5,933 nt of DNA from Chloroflexota bacterium (GCA_016200785.1 JACQED010000003.1:1-5933), one strand, 5' to 3'. Shown: positions 1 through 5,638, counted from the stretch's first letter. Numbers and translations: made by a program. The notes: a model not told the origin generated them from the letters alone.

Positions 1-1
1 G

Positions 2-82
2 CTAAGCGCCATCATGACGGCGCACCAGGAGATGCCGATGCCGAAGCAGGCCGGGCGACAGATCACTATGAAGAAGGACTGA
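2..82 (+). CDS. 3' end of an unidentified gene (partial, cut by left edge)
   Basis: Only the last 26 codons are in the window, ending at TGA 80-82; the C-terminal residues read ...EMPMPKQAGRQITMKKD. The frame was chosen by codon bias: nearly all its codons end in G or C (about 23 of 26), as in the genes downstream. The alternative open frame, ending at TGA 106-108, has mostly A/T-ending codons. The tail is too short to name a family. It lies 22 bp before the acyl-CoA dehydrogenase start on the same strand, so it is probably the preceding gene of the same operon, perhaps another CoA-pathway gene; that role is inferred from position only. Confidence 0.5.
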   Translation, partial: LSAIMTAHQEMPMPKQAGRQITMKKD

Positions 83-104
83 TGGTCCGAGGAGCTGGAA
101 AACC

Positions 105-1254
105 ATGAATTATGGCCTCACCGATGAACAGAGAATGATCGTCCAAACCGTGCGCGGTTTCGTGGAAAAGGAACTCTCCCCATACGAGGATGAGGTCGAA
201 CAAACCGGTGAGGTGCGCCGTGAACTGCGAGAGCAGATTATCAAGAGAGCACTCGACAACGGGCTTTATGCGGCCAATATGCCGGAGGCGTATGGCGGCG
301 GCGGGCTGGATGCCGTCTCGCTGGCGCTGATGGAGCGCGAATTGGGACGCACCAGCTATGCGCTCCAGGCCCTGGTCGCGCGCCCGAGCAACATCCTGCA
401 AGCGTGCAGAGGGGAGCAGATCGACAAATACCTTTTGCCGACCGTGCGCGGAGAGCGGATCGACTGCCGAGCCGAATGCCGGCTCCGATCTGCGTTCGAT
501 GGAAACCAGGGCCGAGCGCAGGGGCGACGACTACGTGATCAACGGCGTCAAGCATTTCATCAGCCACGCCGATGTCGCCGATTTCGTGATCCTGTTTGCC
601 GTCACTGGCGAGGAGAAGACCCCGCGCGGGCCGCGCAAGCAAATTACGTCTTTCTTGATAGACATGGGCACGCCGGGGTTTGCCGTGAAGAAAGGCTATC
701 AAGTCGTCTCCCACCGAGGTTATCACAACTACATTTTGGAGTTTGACGAATGTCGGGTGTCGTCGGCTAATGTGCTCGGCGAGGAGCATCGCGGGTTCGA
801 CGTCGCCAATCAGTGGCTGAGTTCCACTCGCCTGTCCGTGGCGGCCAACTGCGTGGGGCGGGGCTACCGGGCGTTGGAACTTTGCCAGGGATGGGCCGCG
901 ACTCGCAAGCAGTTCGGCCAGCCGATCGGCAAATTCCAGGGAGTCTCCTTCAAGCTAGCTGATATGGCCACCCAGTTGCAGGCCGCGGAACTGCTCACGC
1001 TGAAGGCCGCTTGGAAACTCGACGAGGGCCTCGCTCGCGACGAAGACTTCGCCATGGCCAAACTCTACGCCAGCGAGATGCTTGCCATGCTGACCGACAA
1101 CGCCGTTCAGATTTTCGGCGCGATGGGCTTAGCGGCGGAGAACCCGATCGAGCGGATGTGGAGGGACGCTCGTGTCGAACGCATCTGGGACGGCACGAGC
1201 GAAATTCAACGGCACATCATTTCACGCGCCTTGTTGCGGCCTTACGAACAATGA
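105..1254 (+). pseudogene. acyl-CoA dehydrogenase, frameshifted at the FAD-binding signature
   Basis: This is an acyl-CoA dehydrogenase (FAD flavoenzyme, alpha,beta-oxidation of acyl-CoA thioesters) in two frames. The N-terminal part starts at ATG 105 after a GAGGAG Shine-Dalgarno (89-94) and reads MNYGLTDEQRMIVQTV through the helical N-terminal domain to ...GERIDC at 467. The rest resumes one frame over at 469 with EPNAGSD and runs to TGA 1252-1254. It includes RKQFGQPIGKFQ (FAD/dimer contact region) and the C-terminal signature RIWDGTSEIQR. Family members normally read about C-F-A-L-T-E-P-N-A-G-S-D here, so four codons less one base (about 11 bp) appear to be missing. Restoring 11 bp gives about 386 aa, the usual family length. 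As written, translation from 105 continues out of frame to a stop at 746, losing the FAD/substrate domains. Asp (1189-1191) replaces the usual catalytic-base Glu of MCAD-type enzymes. Pairing with the CaiD-like gene suggests a CaiA-like role. An assembly deletion could also explain the break. Confidence 0.85.
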
Positions 1255-1263
1255 CCTGTGTTT

Positions 1264-1340
1264 CACCACAAAGGCACGAAGGCACAAAGTAACACAAGGG
1301 GCTTGCTTGGTGAACTTCGAGTCCTTGTGACTTCGTGGTG
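1264..1340. repeat. imperfect inverted repeat with CACCACAAAGGCACGAAG-type sequence
   Basis: The 113-bp gap between the dehydrogenase and the caiD-like gene is filled largely by an imperfect inverted repeat. The left arm (1264-1285) begins CACCACAAAGGCACGAAG. The right arm (1319-1340) ends GACTTCGTGGTG, whose reverse complement begins CACCACGAAGTC. I count 16 matching positions of 22. The left arm also contains a short internal direct repeat (AAGGCACGAAGGCAC). There is no T-run after the right arm, so a simple intrinsic terminator is unlikely. Similar low-complexity sequences occur as dispersed intergenic repeats in several environmental phyla, from memory; copy number here is untested. Confidence 0.6.
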
Positions 1341-1354
1341 ATTCGGCAACCAAC

Positions 1355-1363
1355 GGAAGAAGG
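1355..1363 (+). promoter_or_regulatory. Shine-Dalgarno deciding the caiD-like start
   Basis: The purine-rich stretch GGAAGAAGG lies 4 bp before GTG 1368 and supports that start over the upstream in-frame GTG codons at 1335 and 1338. Those earlier codons sit inside the right arm of the inverted repeat and have no comparable site. Confidence 0.6.
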
Positions 1364-1367
1364 CGGT

Positions 1368-2150
1368 GTGAACGACGTACTCAAGGTAACTCGCAACGGG
1401 CAAATCCTCGAAGTAACGCTCGACCGCCCGAAGGCCAACGCCATAGACGCCGCCACCAGTCGCATGATGGGAGCGCTTTTCTGCGAGTTCCGCGACGACC
1501 CGGCCCTCCGCGTGGCGATCATTACGGGCGGGGGCGAGAAGTTTTTCTCGGCTGGATGGGACTTGCATGCGGCGGCGGAAGGGGAAGCGATTGACTCCGA
1601 CTATGGGCCTGGAGGCTTCGCCGGCCTCACCGAACTCCACGACCTAAACAAGCCGGTCATCGCCGCCGTGAATGGCATGGCGGTCGGCGGCGGATTTGAA
1701 CTCGCACTGTCGTGCGACCTGATCGTCGCCGCCGACCACGCCCAATTTTCCCTGCCGGAGGTCTTCGTCGGCCTGATCGCCGACGCGGGATCATTTCGAC
1801 TGCCCAAACGCCTGCCGCGCCCGATCGCGATGGAGATGCTGCTTACCGGTCGTCGGATGGGCGCGGAGGAGGCCGCGCGATGGGGGCTGGTCAACGCCGT
1901 GACGACGCCGGGCGAGTTGATGGGCAAAGCGCGCGAATTCGCAGACGCCGTCATCCGGGCGGCTCCCCTGGCCATCGCCGCTGTGAAAGAGGTCACGCGG
2001 GCGACCGAAGCGCTGGGGGCCCATGCCAGTTACGAGTTGCTGCGCAGTGGCAAACTCACGGCCTACGAGAAGATGCTGACTTCGGAGGACGCCAAGGAAG
2101 GCCCGCAGGCGTTCGCCGAGAAACGCGAGCCGGTTTGGAAGGGTAGGTGA
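1368..2150 (+). CDS. caiD: CaiD-like crotonase (carnitinyl-CoA dehydratase / enoyl-CoA hydratase)
   Basis: This 260-aa crotonase-fold protein closely resembles E. coli CaiD, which interconverts crotonobetainyl-CoA and L-carnitinyl-CoA in the cytoplasm. Shared blocks include LDRPKANAIDA, RVAIITG-GEKFFSAGWDL, AAAEGEA, GPGGFAGLTE, KPVIAAVNG, GGGFELAL, TGRRMGAEEA and the C-terminus AFAEKREPVWKGR. With GTG 1368 as start, the two catalytic glutamates fall at Glu111 (GGFELA) and Glu131 (LPEVFVG), the numbering I recall for E. coli CaiD. This supports both the start and the assignment. Length also matches (E. coli 261 aa). One difference is the segment after Glu131 (GLIADAGSFRLPK), which is one residue shorter than in E. 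coli and lacks its GG pair. The true substrate may be carnitinyl-CoA or another short 3-hydroxyacyl-CoA. Its stop codon overlaps the hsdM start (TGATG), so the two may be translationally coupled. Confidence 0.88.
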   Translation: MNDVLKVTRNGQILEVTLDRPKANAIDAATSRMMGALFCEFRDDPALRVAIITGGGEKFFSAGWDLHAAAEGEAIDSDYGPGGFAGLTELHDLNKPVIAAVNGMAVGGGFELALSCDLIVAADHAQFSLPEVFVGLIADAGSFRLPKRLPRPIAMEMLLTGRRMGAEEAARWGLVNAVTTPGELMGKAREFADAVIRAAPLAIAAVKEVTRATEALGAHASYELLRSGKLTAYEKMLTSEDAKEGPQAFAEKREPVWKGR

Positions 2151-3706
2151 TGGGACTCGATATCAAGACGCTCGAATCCTGGCTATGGGATGCCGCCTGC
2201 TCGATTCGCGGCGCACTCGACGCTCCCAAGTTCAAGGATTACATCCTCCCGCTCATCTTCGCCAAGCGCCTCTCGGACGTATTCGACGACGAGATCGCCC
2301 GGCTGACCGAGGCGTTCGGCGACGAGAAGACAGCGCGGGCGCTGGTCAAAAAGGATCACTCGCTCGTCCGCTTCTACATTCCGCCCAAAGGGACGTGGAG
2401 TGAGATTCGTCAGTCGGCCACGAAGGTGGGCGAGCGTGTCACCGACGCCATGCGCGCCATCGCCCGCGAGAACCCCGCCCTGCAGGGCGTGATTGACATC
2501 GTGGACTTCAACGCCACCGTCAGCGGCCAGCGCATCCTCGACGACGGCAAACTCTGGCCGCTGATCGAGATCATCAGCCGCCACCGGCTGGGGCTGGCCG
2601 ACGCCGAGCCGGACATTCTGGGCCGGGCATACGAATACTTGCTCAGAAAATTCGCCGAAGGCCAGGGGCAGAGCGCGGGCGAGTTCTACACGCCCAAAGA
2701 AGTCGGCTGGCTGATGGCGTATCTGCTCGATCCTCAACCGGGCCAATCCACCTACGATCCCGCCTGCGGTTCGGCGGGACTGCTCGTCAAATGCCAACTC
2801 GTCGCCCGCGAGAGGGCGAACACACCGGTTCGCCCCAACGTCGGCCCCGATGAGGATACACCGCCCCTGCAGCTCTACGGCCAGGAGTTGAACCACGTCA
2901 CCTTCGCCATCGCCAAGATGAACATGATCATCCACGACATGGAGGGCGAAATCGTCATCGGCGACACGCTCCGCAATCCGAAACTGCTGGAGCGCGGCAA
3001 ACTCAAACAGTTCGACCTGGTGGCCGCCAACCCGATGTGGAACCAGGACGGCTACACCGCCGAGTTCTACGAGAACGACCCGTTCGAGCGGTTCACGCAC
3101 TACCCGCCCGCCAGTTCCGCCGATTGGGGCTGGGCGCAACACATGGCCGCGTCGTTGGACGACTCGGGCCGCGCTGCCATCGTGCTCGACACCGGCGCGG
3201 TCTCGCGTGGGAGCGGCGGCCAGAGCGCGAACAAGGAGAAGGAAGCCCGCCGGGCGCTGACTCAACGGGATTGGATCGAGGGGGTGGTGCTTCTGCCGGA
3301 GAATCTGTTCTACAACACGACCGCGCCGGGAATTATCCTCCTACTCAACAAGCGCAAGCCCGCCGAGCGGCGCGGGCAGATCATGCTCATCAACACCTCG
3401 CAGGAGTTCGAGAAAGGGCGGCCCAAGAACTTCATCCCCGACTCCAGCATCCGCAAGATTGCCGAGGCCTTTCACCGCTGGCAGCCGGTCGAGAAGTTCG
3501 CCCGGATCATCACGCTGGCCGAGGCCGAGCAGAACGACTACAACCTCAGCCCGTCGCGCTACGTGGATACAGGCGAAGCCGAGCAACACCGAGGCGTGCA
3601 GAGCATCATTGACGACCTGGCCTCGCTGGAGGCTGAGGCGGCTGTGGTAGACGACGAACTCAACAGGATATTGAGGGGGCTGGGGTATCAGGCGTATAAT
3701 CAGTGA
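2150..3706 (+). CDS. hsdM: type I restriction-modification system DNA methyltransferase subunit (HsdM)
   Basis: This 518-aa protein is the N6-adenine methyltransferase subunit of a type I system; it acts with HsdS (M2S1 methylase) and, with HsdR, in restriction. The N-terminal helical HsdM_N-type region spans about residues 5-140 (LESWLWDAACSIRG, KFKDYILPLIFAKRLSD). The Rossmann methylase domain follows with GEFYTP (to residue 182), SAM-binding motif I DPACGSAGLL (203-212) and a catalytic motif IV region VAANPMWNQD with NPMW at 294-297. Later come LLPENLFYNTTAPGIILLLNK and the conserved C-terminal NDYNLSPSRYV. NPMW departs from canonical NPPF/Y; I have an impression that this variant recurs in a subfamily of HsdM, so it need not mean inactivity. 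ATG 2150 overlaps the caiD stop and has GGAAGGG at 2137-2143 upstream; GTG 2147 is a less likely start. Its partner hsdS starts 1.9 kb downstream after four inserted genes. Confidence 0.95.
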   Translation: MGLDIKTLESWLWDAACSIRGALDAPKFKDYILPLIFAKRLSDVFDDEIARLTEAFGDEKTARALVKKDHSLVRFYIPPKGTWSEIRQSATKVGERVTDAMRAIARENPALQGVIDIVDFNATVSGQRILDDGKLWPLIEIISRHRLGLADAEPDILGRAYEYLLRKFAEGQGQSAGEFYTPKEVGWLMAYLLDPQPGQSTYDPACGSAGLLVKCQLVARERANTPVRPNVGPDEDTPPLQLYGQELNHVTFAIAKMNMIIHDMEGEIVIGDTLRNPKLLERGKLKQFDLVAANPMWNQDGYTAEFYENDPFERFTHYPPASSADWGWAQHMAASLDDSGRAAIVLDTGAVSRGSGGQSANKEKEARRALTQRDWIEGVVLLPENLFYNTTAPGIILLLNKRKPAERRGQIMLINTSQEFEKGRPKNFIPDSSIRKIAEAFHRWQPVEKFARIITLAEAEQNDYNLSPSRYVDTGEAEQHRGVQSIIDDLASLEAEAAVVDDELNRILRGLGYQAYNQ

Positions 3707-3755
3707 GCACTGGTCAGTGAACTGTAATCAGTGAAGAGTGAACAGTGTCGGTGAA
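3700..3755. repeat. four-unit 14-bp tandem repeat (CAGTGAA heptad type)
   Basis: Four consecutive 14-bp units fall in exact register: TCAGTGAGCACTGG (3700), TCAGTGAACTGTAA (3714), TCAGTGAAGAGTGA (3728) and ACAGTGTCGGTGAA (3742). Within units there is a 7-bp sub-period related to CAGTGAA. The first unit contains the hsdM stop codon (3704-3706) and a small palindrome, CAGTG-AG-CACTG. The array ends one base before the strong Shine-Dalgarno of the next gene. It fills essentially the whole hsdM-cassette junction. Confidence 0.75.
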
Positions 3756-3756
3756 T

Positions 3757-3763
3757 AGGAGGG
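3757..3763 (+). promoter_or_regulatory. strong Shine-Dalgarno opening the hsdM-hsdS cassette
   Basis: AGGAGGG lies 8 bp before ATG 3772. It is the best ribosome-binding site in the window and rules against the upstream in-frame GTG at 3745, which lies within the tandem repeat. The downstream cassette genes have weaker sites and close spacing, so this may be the main entry point for ribosomes into the cassette. Confidence 0.75.
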
Positions 3764-3771
3764 TTTACACG

Positions 3772-4173
3772 ATGACCATCAGCGAAGTAAAAGAACGCCT
3801 CGGCAGCATCGTAGATGTATTGCCGTCCGACAAGGCGCAGTTGCTCCTCGATTTTGCGACGTTTCTCAAACAGCAGTTTCGGGGCGAGGTTGAATCTCCG
3901 GCGCAGATCGAATCCGACAACGGTTTGGACGACTGGGATCGGGAGATCGTCGCGGCGGAGGAATACTGGTTTAGCCTGCCGGAGTCCACGCGACAGAACT
4001 ATTCCGGCAAGACTGTGGCGGTGGCGAAAGATCGCATTCTCGACGCCGACGGCGATATAGACGCATTGACTGGGCGGATCGAAGCGCAGTATCCAGACCT
4101 CCCGGTGCTGTACATCGAGGCCGAGGCCGAACGCTTACCAACGCTGGTCATTCTATCGCCGCGCTTTGAGTGA
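3772..4173 (+). CDS. small protein with DUF2281-like N-terminus and DUF5678-like C-terminus
   Basis: This 133-aa acidic, soluble protein has no signal peptide or membrane segment. Residues 1-36 (TISEVKERLGSIVDVLPSD then LLLDFATFLKQQF) resemble the short helical region of DUF2281-type proteins, often antitoxin-like. A linker with LDDWDREIVAAEEYW follows. From residue 77 a small alpha/beta segment, YSGKTVAVAKDRILDADGD, is followed by a helix and a VLYIEAE strand. That pattern matches DUF5678, whose function is unknown. These assignments rest on recalled sequence patterns. The start is ATG 3772 with AGGAGGG upstream. It ends 4 bp before the retropepsin-like gene, so the two are likely co-translated, and it may be the cognate partner, substrate or regulator of that protease. 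It is not a recognised restriction gene. Confidence 0.7.
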   Translation: MTISEVKERLGSIVDVLPSDKAQLLLDFATFLKQQFRGEVESPAQIESDNGLDDWDREIVAAEEYWFSLPESTRQNYSGKTVAVAKDRILDADGDIDALTGRIEAQYPDLPVLYIEAEAERLPTLVILSPRFE

Positions 4174-4177
4174 AGCC

Positions 4178-4576
4178 ATGTCTCAACTGTTTCCATTCGG
4201 TCGCGCTTCGGGCGGCGAGCCGACACCTGTTCTCCCCGTTGTTCTGTCGAATAGGAAGGGGAAGTCTACGCCGGTGCTCACGGCGATCGTGGACACGGGT
4301 GCGGACGGAACGCTCGCCCCTCTCGACATTCTGACGGCGGCCGGCTTCCGCGCCGGACGTCAACAGGGCAGGCTGCGAACAGGTCGCACCGATGTTGCTC
4401 CCGAGGTGGTGCGTGGCTATACGTTGACGCTGCACGTGGGCTCGCTCGAGTTGCATTACGTAGATGTCTTTAGCAGCCGCCTCATCCAAGATGTTGTGCT
4501 GGGCCGCGACGTGCTCAACCAACTCGTCTTCACCTACGACGGCCCGCGCCGCCTGTTGGACATTCTCGAACCATGA
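4178..4576 (+). CDS. retropepsin-like aspartyl protease domain protein
   Basis: This 132-aa protein is a single retroviral-type aspartyl protease domain. The catalytic motif is AIVDTGADGTLAP with Asp39-Thr40-Gly41. The second conserved element is VVLGRDVLNQLVFTYDG (residues 106-122), the hydrophobic-hydrophobic-Gly-Arg-Asp-hydrophobic-Leu flap/core signature of bacterial clan AA proteins. The size fits a domain acting as a homodimer in which each subunit gives one DTG. There is no signal peptide or transmembrane helix, so a cytoplasmic location is expected, unlike membrane-anchored TIGR02281 relatives. ATG 4178 is preferred to TTG 4166, which would overlap the previous gene. The Shine-Dalgarno is weak, and translation probably depends on coupling to the gene ending at 4173. 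The physiological target is unknown; the adjacent DUF5678-like protein is a natural candidate. Confidence 0.85.
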   Translation: MSQLFPFGRASGGEPTPVLPVVLSNRKGKSTPVLTAIVDTGADGTLAPLDILTAAGFRAGRQQGRLRTGRTDVAPEVVRGYTLTLHVGSLELHYVDVFSSRLIQDVVLGRDVLNQLVFTYDGPRRLLDILEP

Positions 4577-4580
4577 CGCC

Positions 4581-5117
4581 ATGACAATAGGCCTCGCGGA
4601 GACAGTCAACGAAGAAGAGTGGCTCGTCGCCGAACTGGAGTTGCTAGGTATCCGCTACTTGTCGCGCCAGACGGCCTATCAGGCCAGTGCCATGCGCGAT
4701 CCGGCGAGTCTCTTGGCGGATCTCGTGCGCCAGCCCAGTGCGCGAGTGCGGGCCGCCGTCATTGCGGTTTTGCTTGCTCATCCAGAGTACGCTGAGGCTG
4801 CGCCCCTCGCTTTGGAGCGATTGAGGCCGTTCGAGCAGTTGACGATGAAGCTATTCTATACCGCCGCCGCGCTCCTTCAACGTCATCACGTCGACCGCCT
4901 CCGGCGCTTCGCCGGCGATCGCTGGCACTGGCTACCGGACTTGTTTTCGGAGGAATTGGGCGTGCCGCCCGGAGAATCGCCCCGCGAGCGTCTGAAGGCA
5001 TTGGGCCGCGCACATTCTCGGCTGACTCACACGACGGTAAATTGGGGGGGAACTTACGAGAACGTGGTCGAGCGTCTTCTCCGCCGGTGGGAATTGGAGC
5101 GCCAATGGAGCCGGTAA
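4581..5117 (+). CDS. helical HEAT-like protein of unknown function, partner of the nucleotidyltransferase
   Basis: I cannot assign this 178-aa protein to a named family. It is mostly helical, with no membrane segment or signal peptide. Residues about 45-80 (DLVRQPSARVRAAVIAVLL, then HPEYAEAAPLALERL) have the amphipathic pattern of a HEAT-type repeat, and another helical pair follows (LTMKLFYTAAALLQRHHVDRL). The C-terminal third (RAHSRLTHTTVNWGGTYENVVERLLRRWELERQW) is basic and Trp/Arg-rich. No convincing HEPN RxxxxH motif or helix-turn-helix could be fixed by eye. It starts 4 bp after the protease gene, and its last 13 bp overlap the nucleotidyltransferase gene. That overlap implies stoichiometric coupling and a physical or functional partnership, perhaps as the antitoxin or adaptor of a two-gene module. 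A run of seven G (5044-5050) lies within the coding region. Confidence 0.75.
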   Translation: MTIGLAETVNEEEWLVAELELLGIRYLSRQTAYQASAMRDPASLLADLVRQPSARVRAAVIAVLLAHPEYAEAAPLALERLRPFEQLTMKLFYTAAALLQRHHVDRLRRFAGDRWHWLPDLFSEELGVPPGESPRERLKALGRAHSRLTHTTVNWGGTYENVVERLLRRWELERQWSR

Positions 5118-5638
5118 CATCTGAAGCGCTCCAGGCATTCTTGAGACACCTCGGCGAACGCTACACCGGGCGAGGCGTGTTTTACCTGCTGGGCGGCAGC
5201 GCCTTGCTTCTCTTGGGAAGTCCACGCGAGACCCTCGACGTGGATTACATGGCCGATCCAACGCCGGAGGCCGATGCCGAATTGCGCTCCGTTCTCGACA
5301 CGCTGGCGACCGAGTTGAAGTTGGATTTGGAGTTTGTCCCTCAGGGCGAGTTTATCCCCTTGCCTCCGCAGGCGCACGAGCGGCGGCGGCTGGTGGGGCG
5401 CTACGGGCAACTTGAGGTCTACATCTTTGACCTGTACAGCATCGCATTGAGCAAAATCGCGCGCGGTTTCGAGTCTGATCTGGAAGATGTGGTTTTCACG
5501 TTGCGAGAGGGCCTGATCGAGTTCGGCGAACTGGAGCGCTTGTTCAACGCCATCCTGCCGGACGCTCCAAAGGCCGACATTGACCGTGCCGAGTTTCGCG
5601 CCTACTTCGATGAAGTCCGCAGAAGGCTTGTCCCATGA
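5105..5638 (+). CDS. nucleotidyltransferase-fold protein (DUF6036/AbiEii-like)
   Basis: This 177-aa protein has the nucleotidyltransferase active-site pattern: LLGGSALLLLGSPRETLDVDY with Gly30-Gly31-Ser32 and, 12 residues on, the metal-binding pair Asp45-x-Asp47. The later segment FDLYSIALSKIARGFESDLEDV matches the helix of DUF6036/AbiEii-type proteins that carries a Lys and a distal acidic cluster. Members of this superfamily transfer NMPs to protein or RNA (for example tRNA in AbiE/MenT toxins) or act as MNT antitoxins. Which applies here is not visible. ATG 5105 has GGAG at 5096-5099 and overlaps the preceding gene by 13 bp. The stop overlaps the hsdS start (ATGA), tying this gene to the restriction operon. 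All the catalytic residues I can identify are present, so it is likely an active enzyme. Confidence 0.82.
   Translation: MEPVTSEALQAFLRHLGERYTGRGVFYLLGGSALLLLGSPRETLDVDYMADPTPEADAELRSVLDTLATELKLDLEFVPQGEFIPLPPQAHERRRLVGRYGQLEVYIFDLYSIALSKIARGFESDLEDVVFTLREGLIEFGELERLFNAILPDAPKADIDRAEFRAYFDEVRRRLVP

Noticed and set aside
358..468. Apparent ATG start at 358 for the second half of the dehydrogenase
   Set aside because: The residues before EPNAGSD in that frame (MRSRPWSRARATSC...) are nonsense for the family, while the other frame is clearly family-like up to 467. The start is an artefact of the frameshift.
1264..1340. Intrinsic transcription terminator after the dehydrogenase
   Set aside because: The arms are imperfect, the loop is about 33 bp, and no T-run follows.
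1335..1367. Upstream GTG starts (1335, 1338) for the caiD-like gene
   Set aside because: They would add 11 residues encoded partly by the inverted repeat, with no family counterpart. GTG 1368 has a ribosome-binding site and puts the catalytic residues at positions 111 and 131.
2183..3265. Long open frame (360 codons) on the minus strand opposite hsdM
   Set aside because: It mirrors the codon bias of hsdM in GC-rich DNA, has no recognisable motifs or ribosome-binding site, and lies wholly inside a well-supported gene.
3700..3755. CRISPR array
   Set aside because: The repeats are 14 bp, contiguous and degenerate, with no spacers.
3745..3771. GTG 3745 as start of the DUF5678-like gene
   Set aside because: It lies in the tandem repeat, and the AGGAGGG site would fall inside the coding sequence. 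ATG 3772 is correctly spaced from that site.
4148..4609. Minus-strand open frame opposite the retropepsin-like gene
   Set aside because: The + strand gene has clear DTG and GRD motifs. The opposite frame shows no domain pattern and is a shadow.
4581..5117. HEPN ribonuclease identity for the nucleotidyltransferase partner
   Set aside because: Several Arg and His residues are near each other (RRFAGDRWHW, RAHSRLTH), but none sits in a convincing RxxxxH helix context that I can defend by eye.
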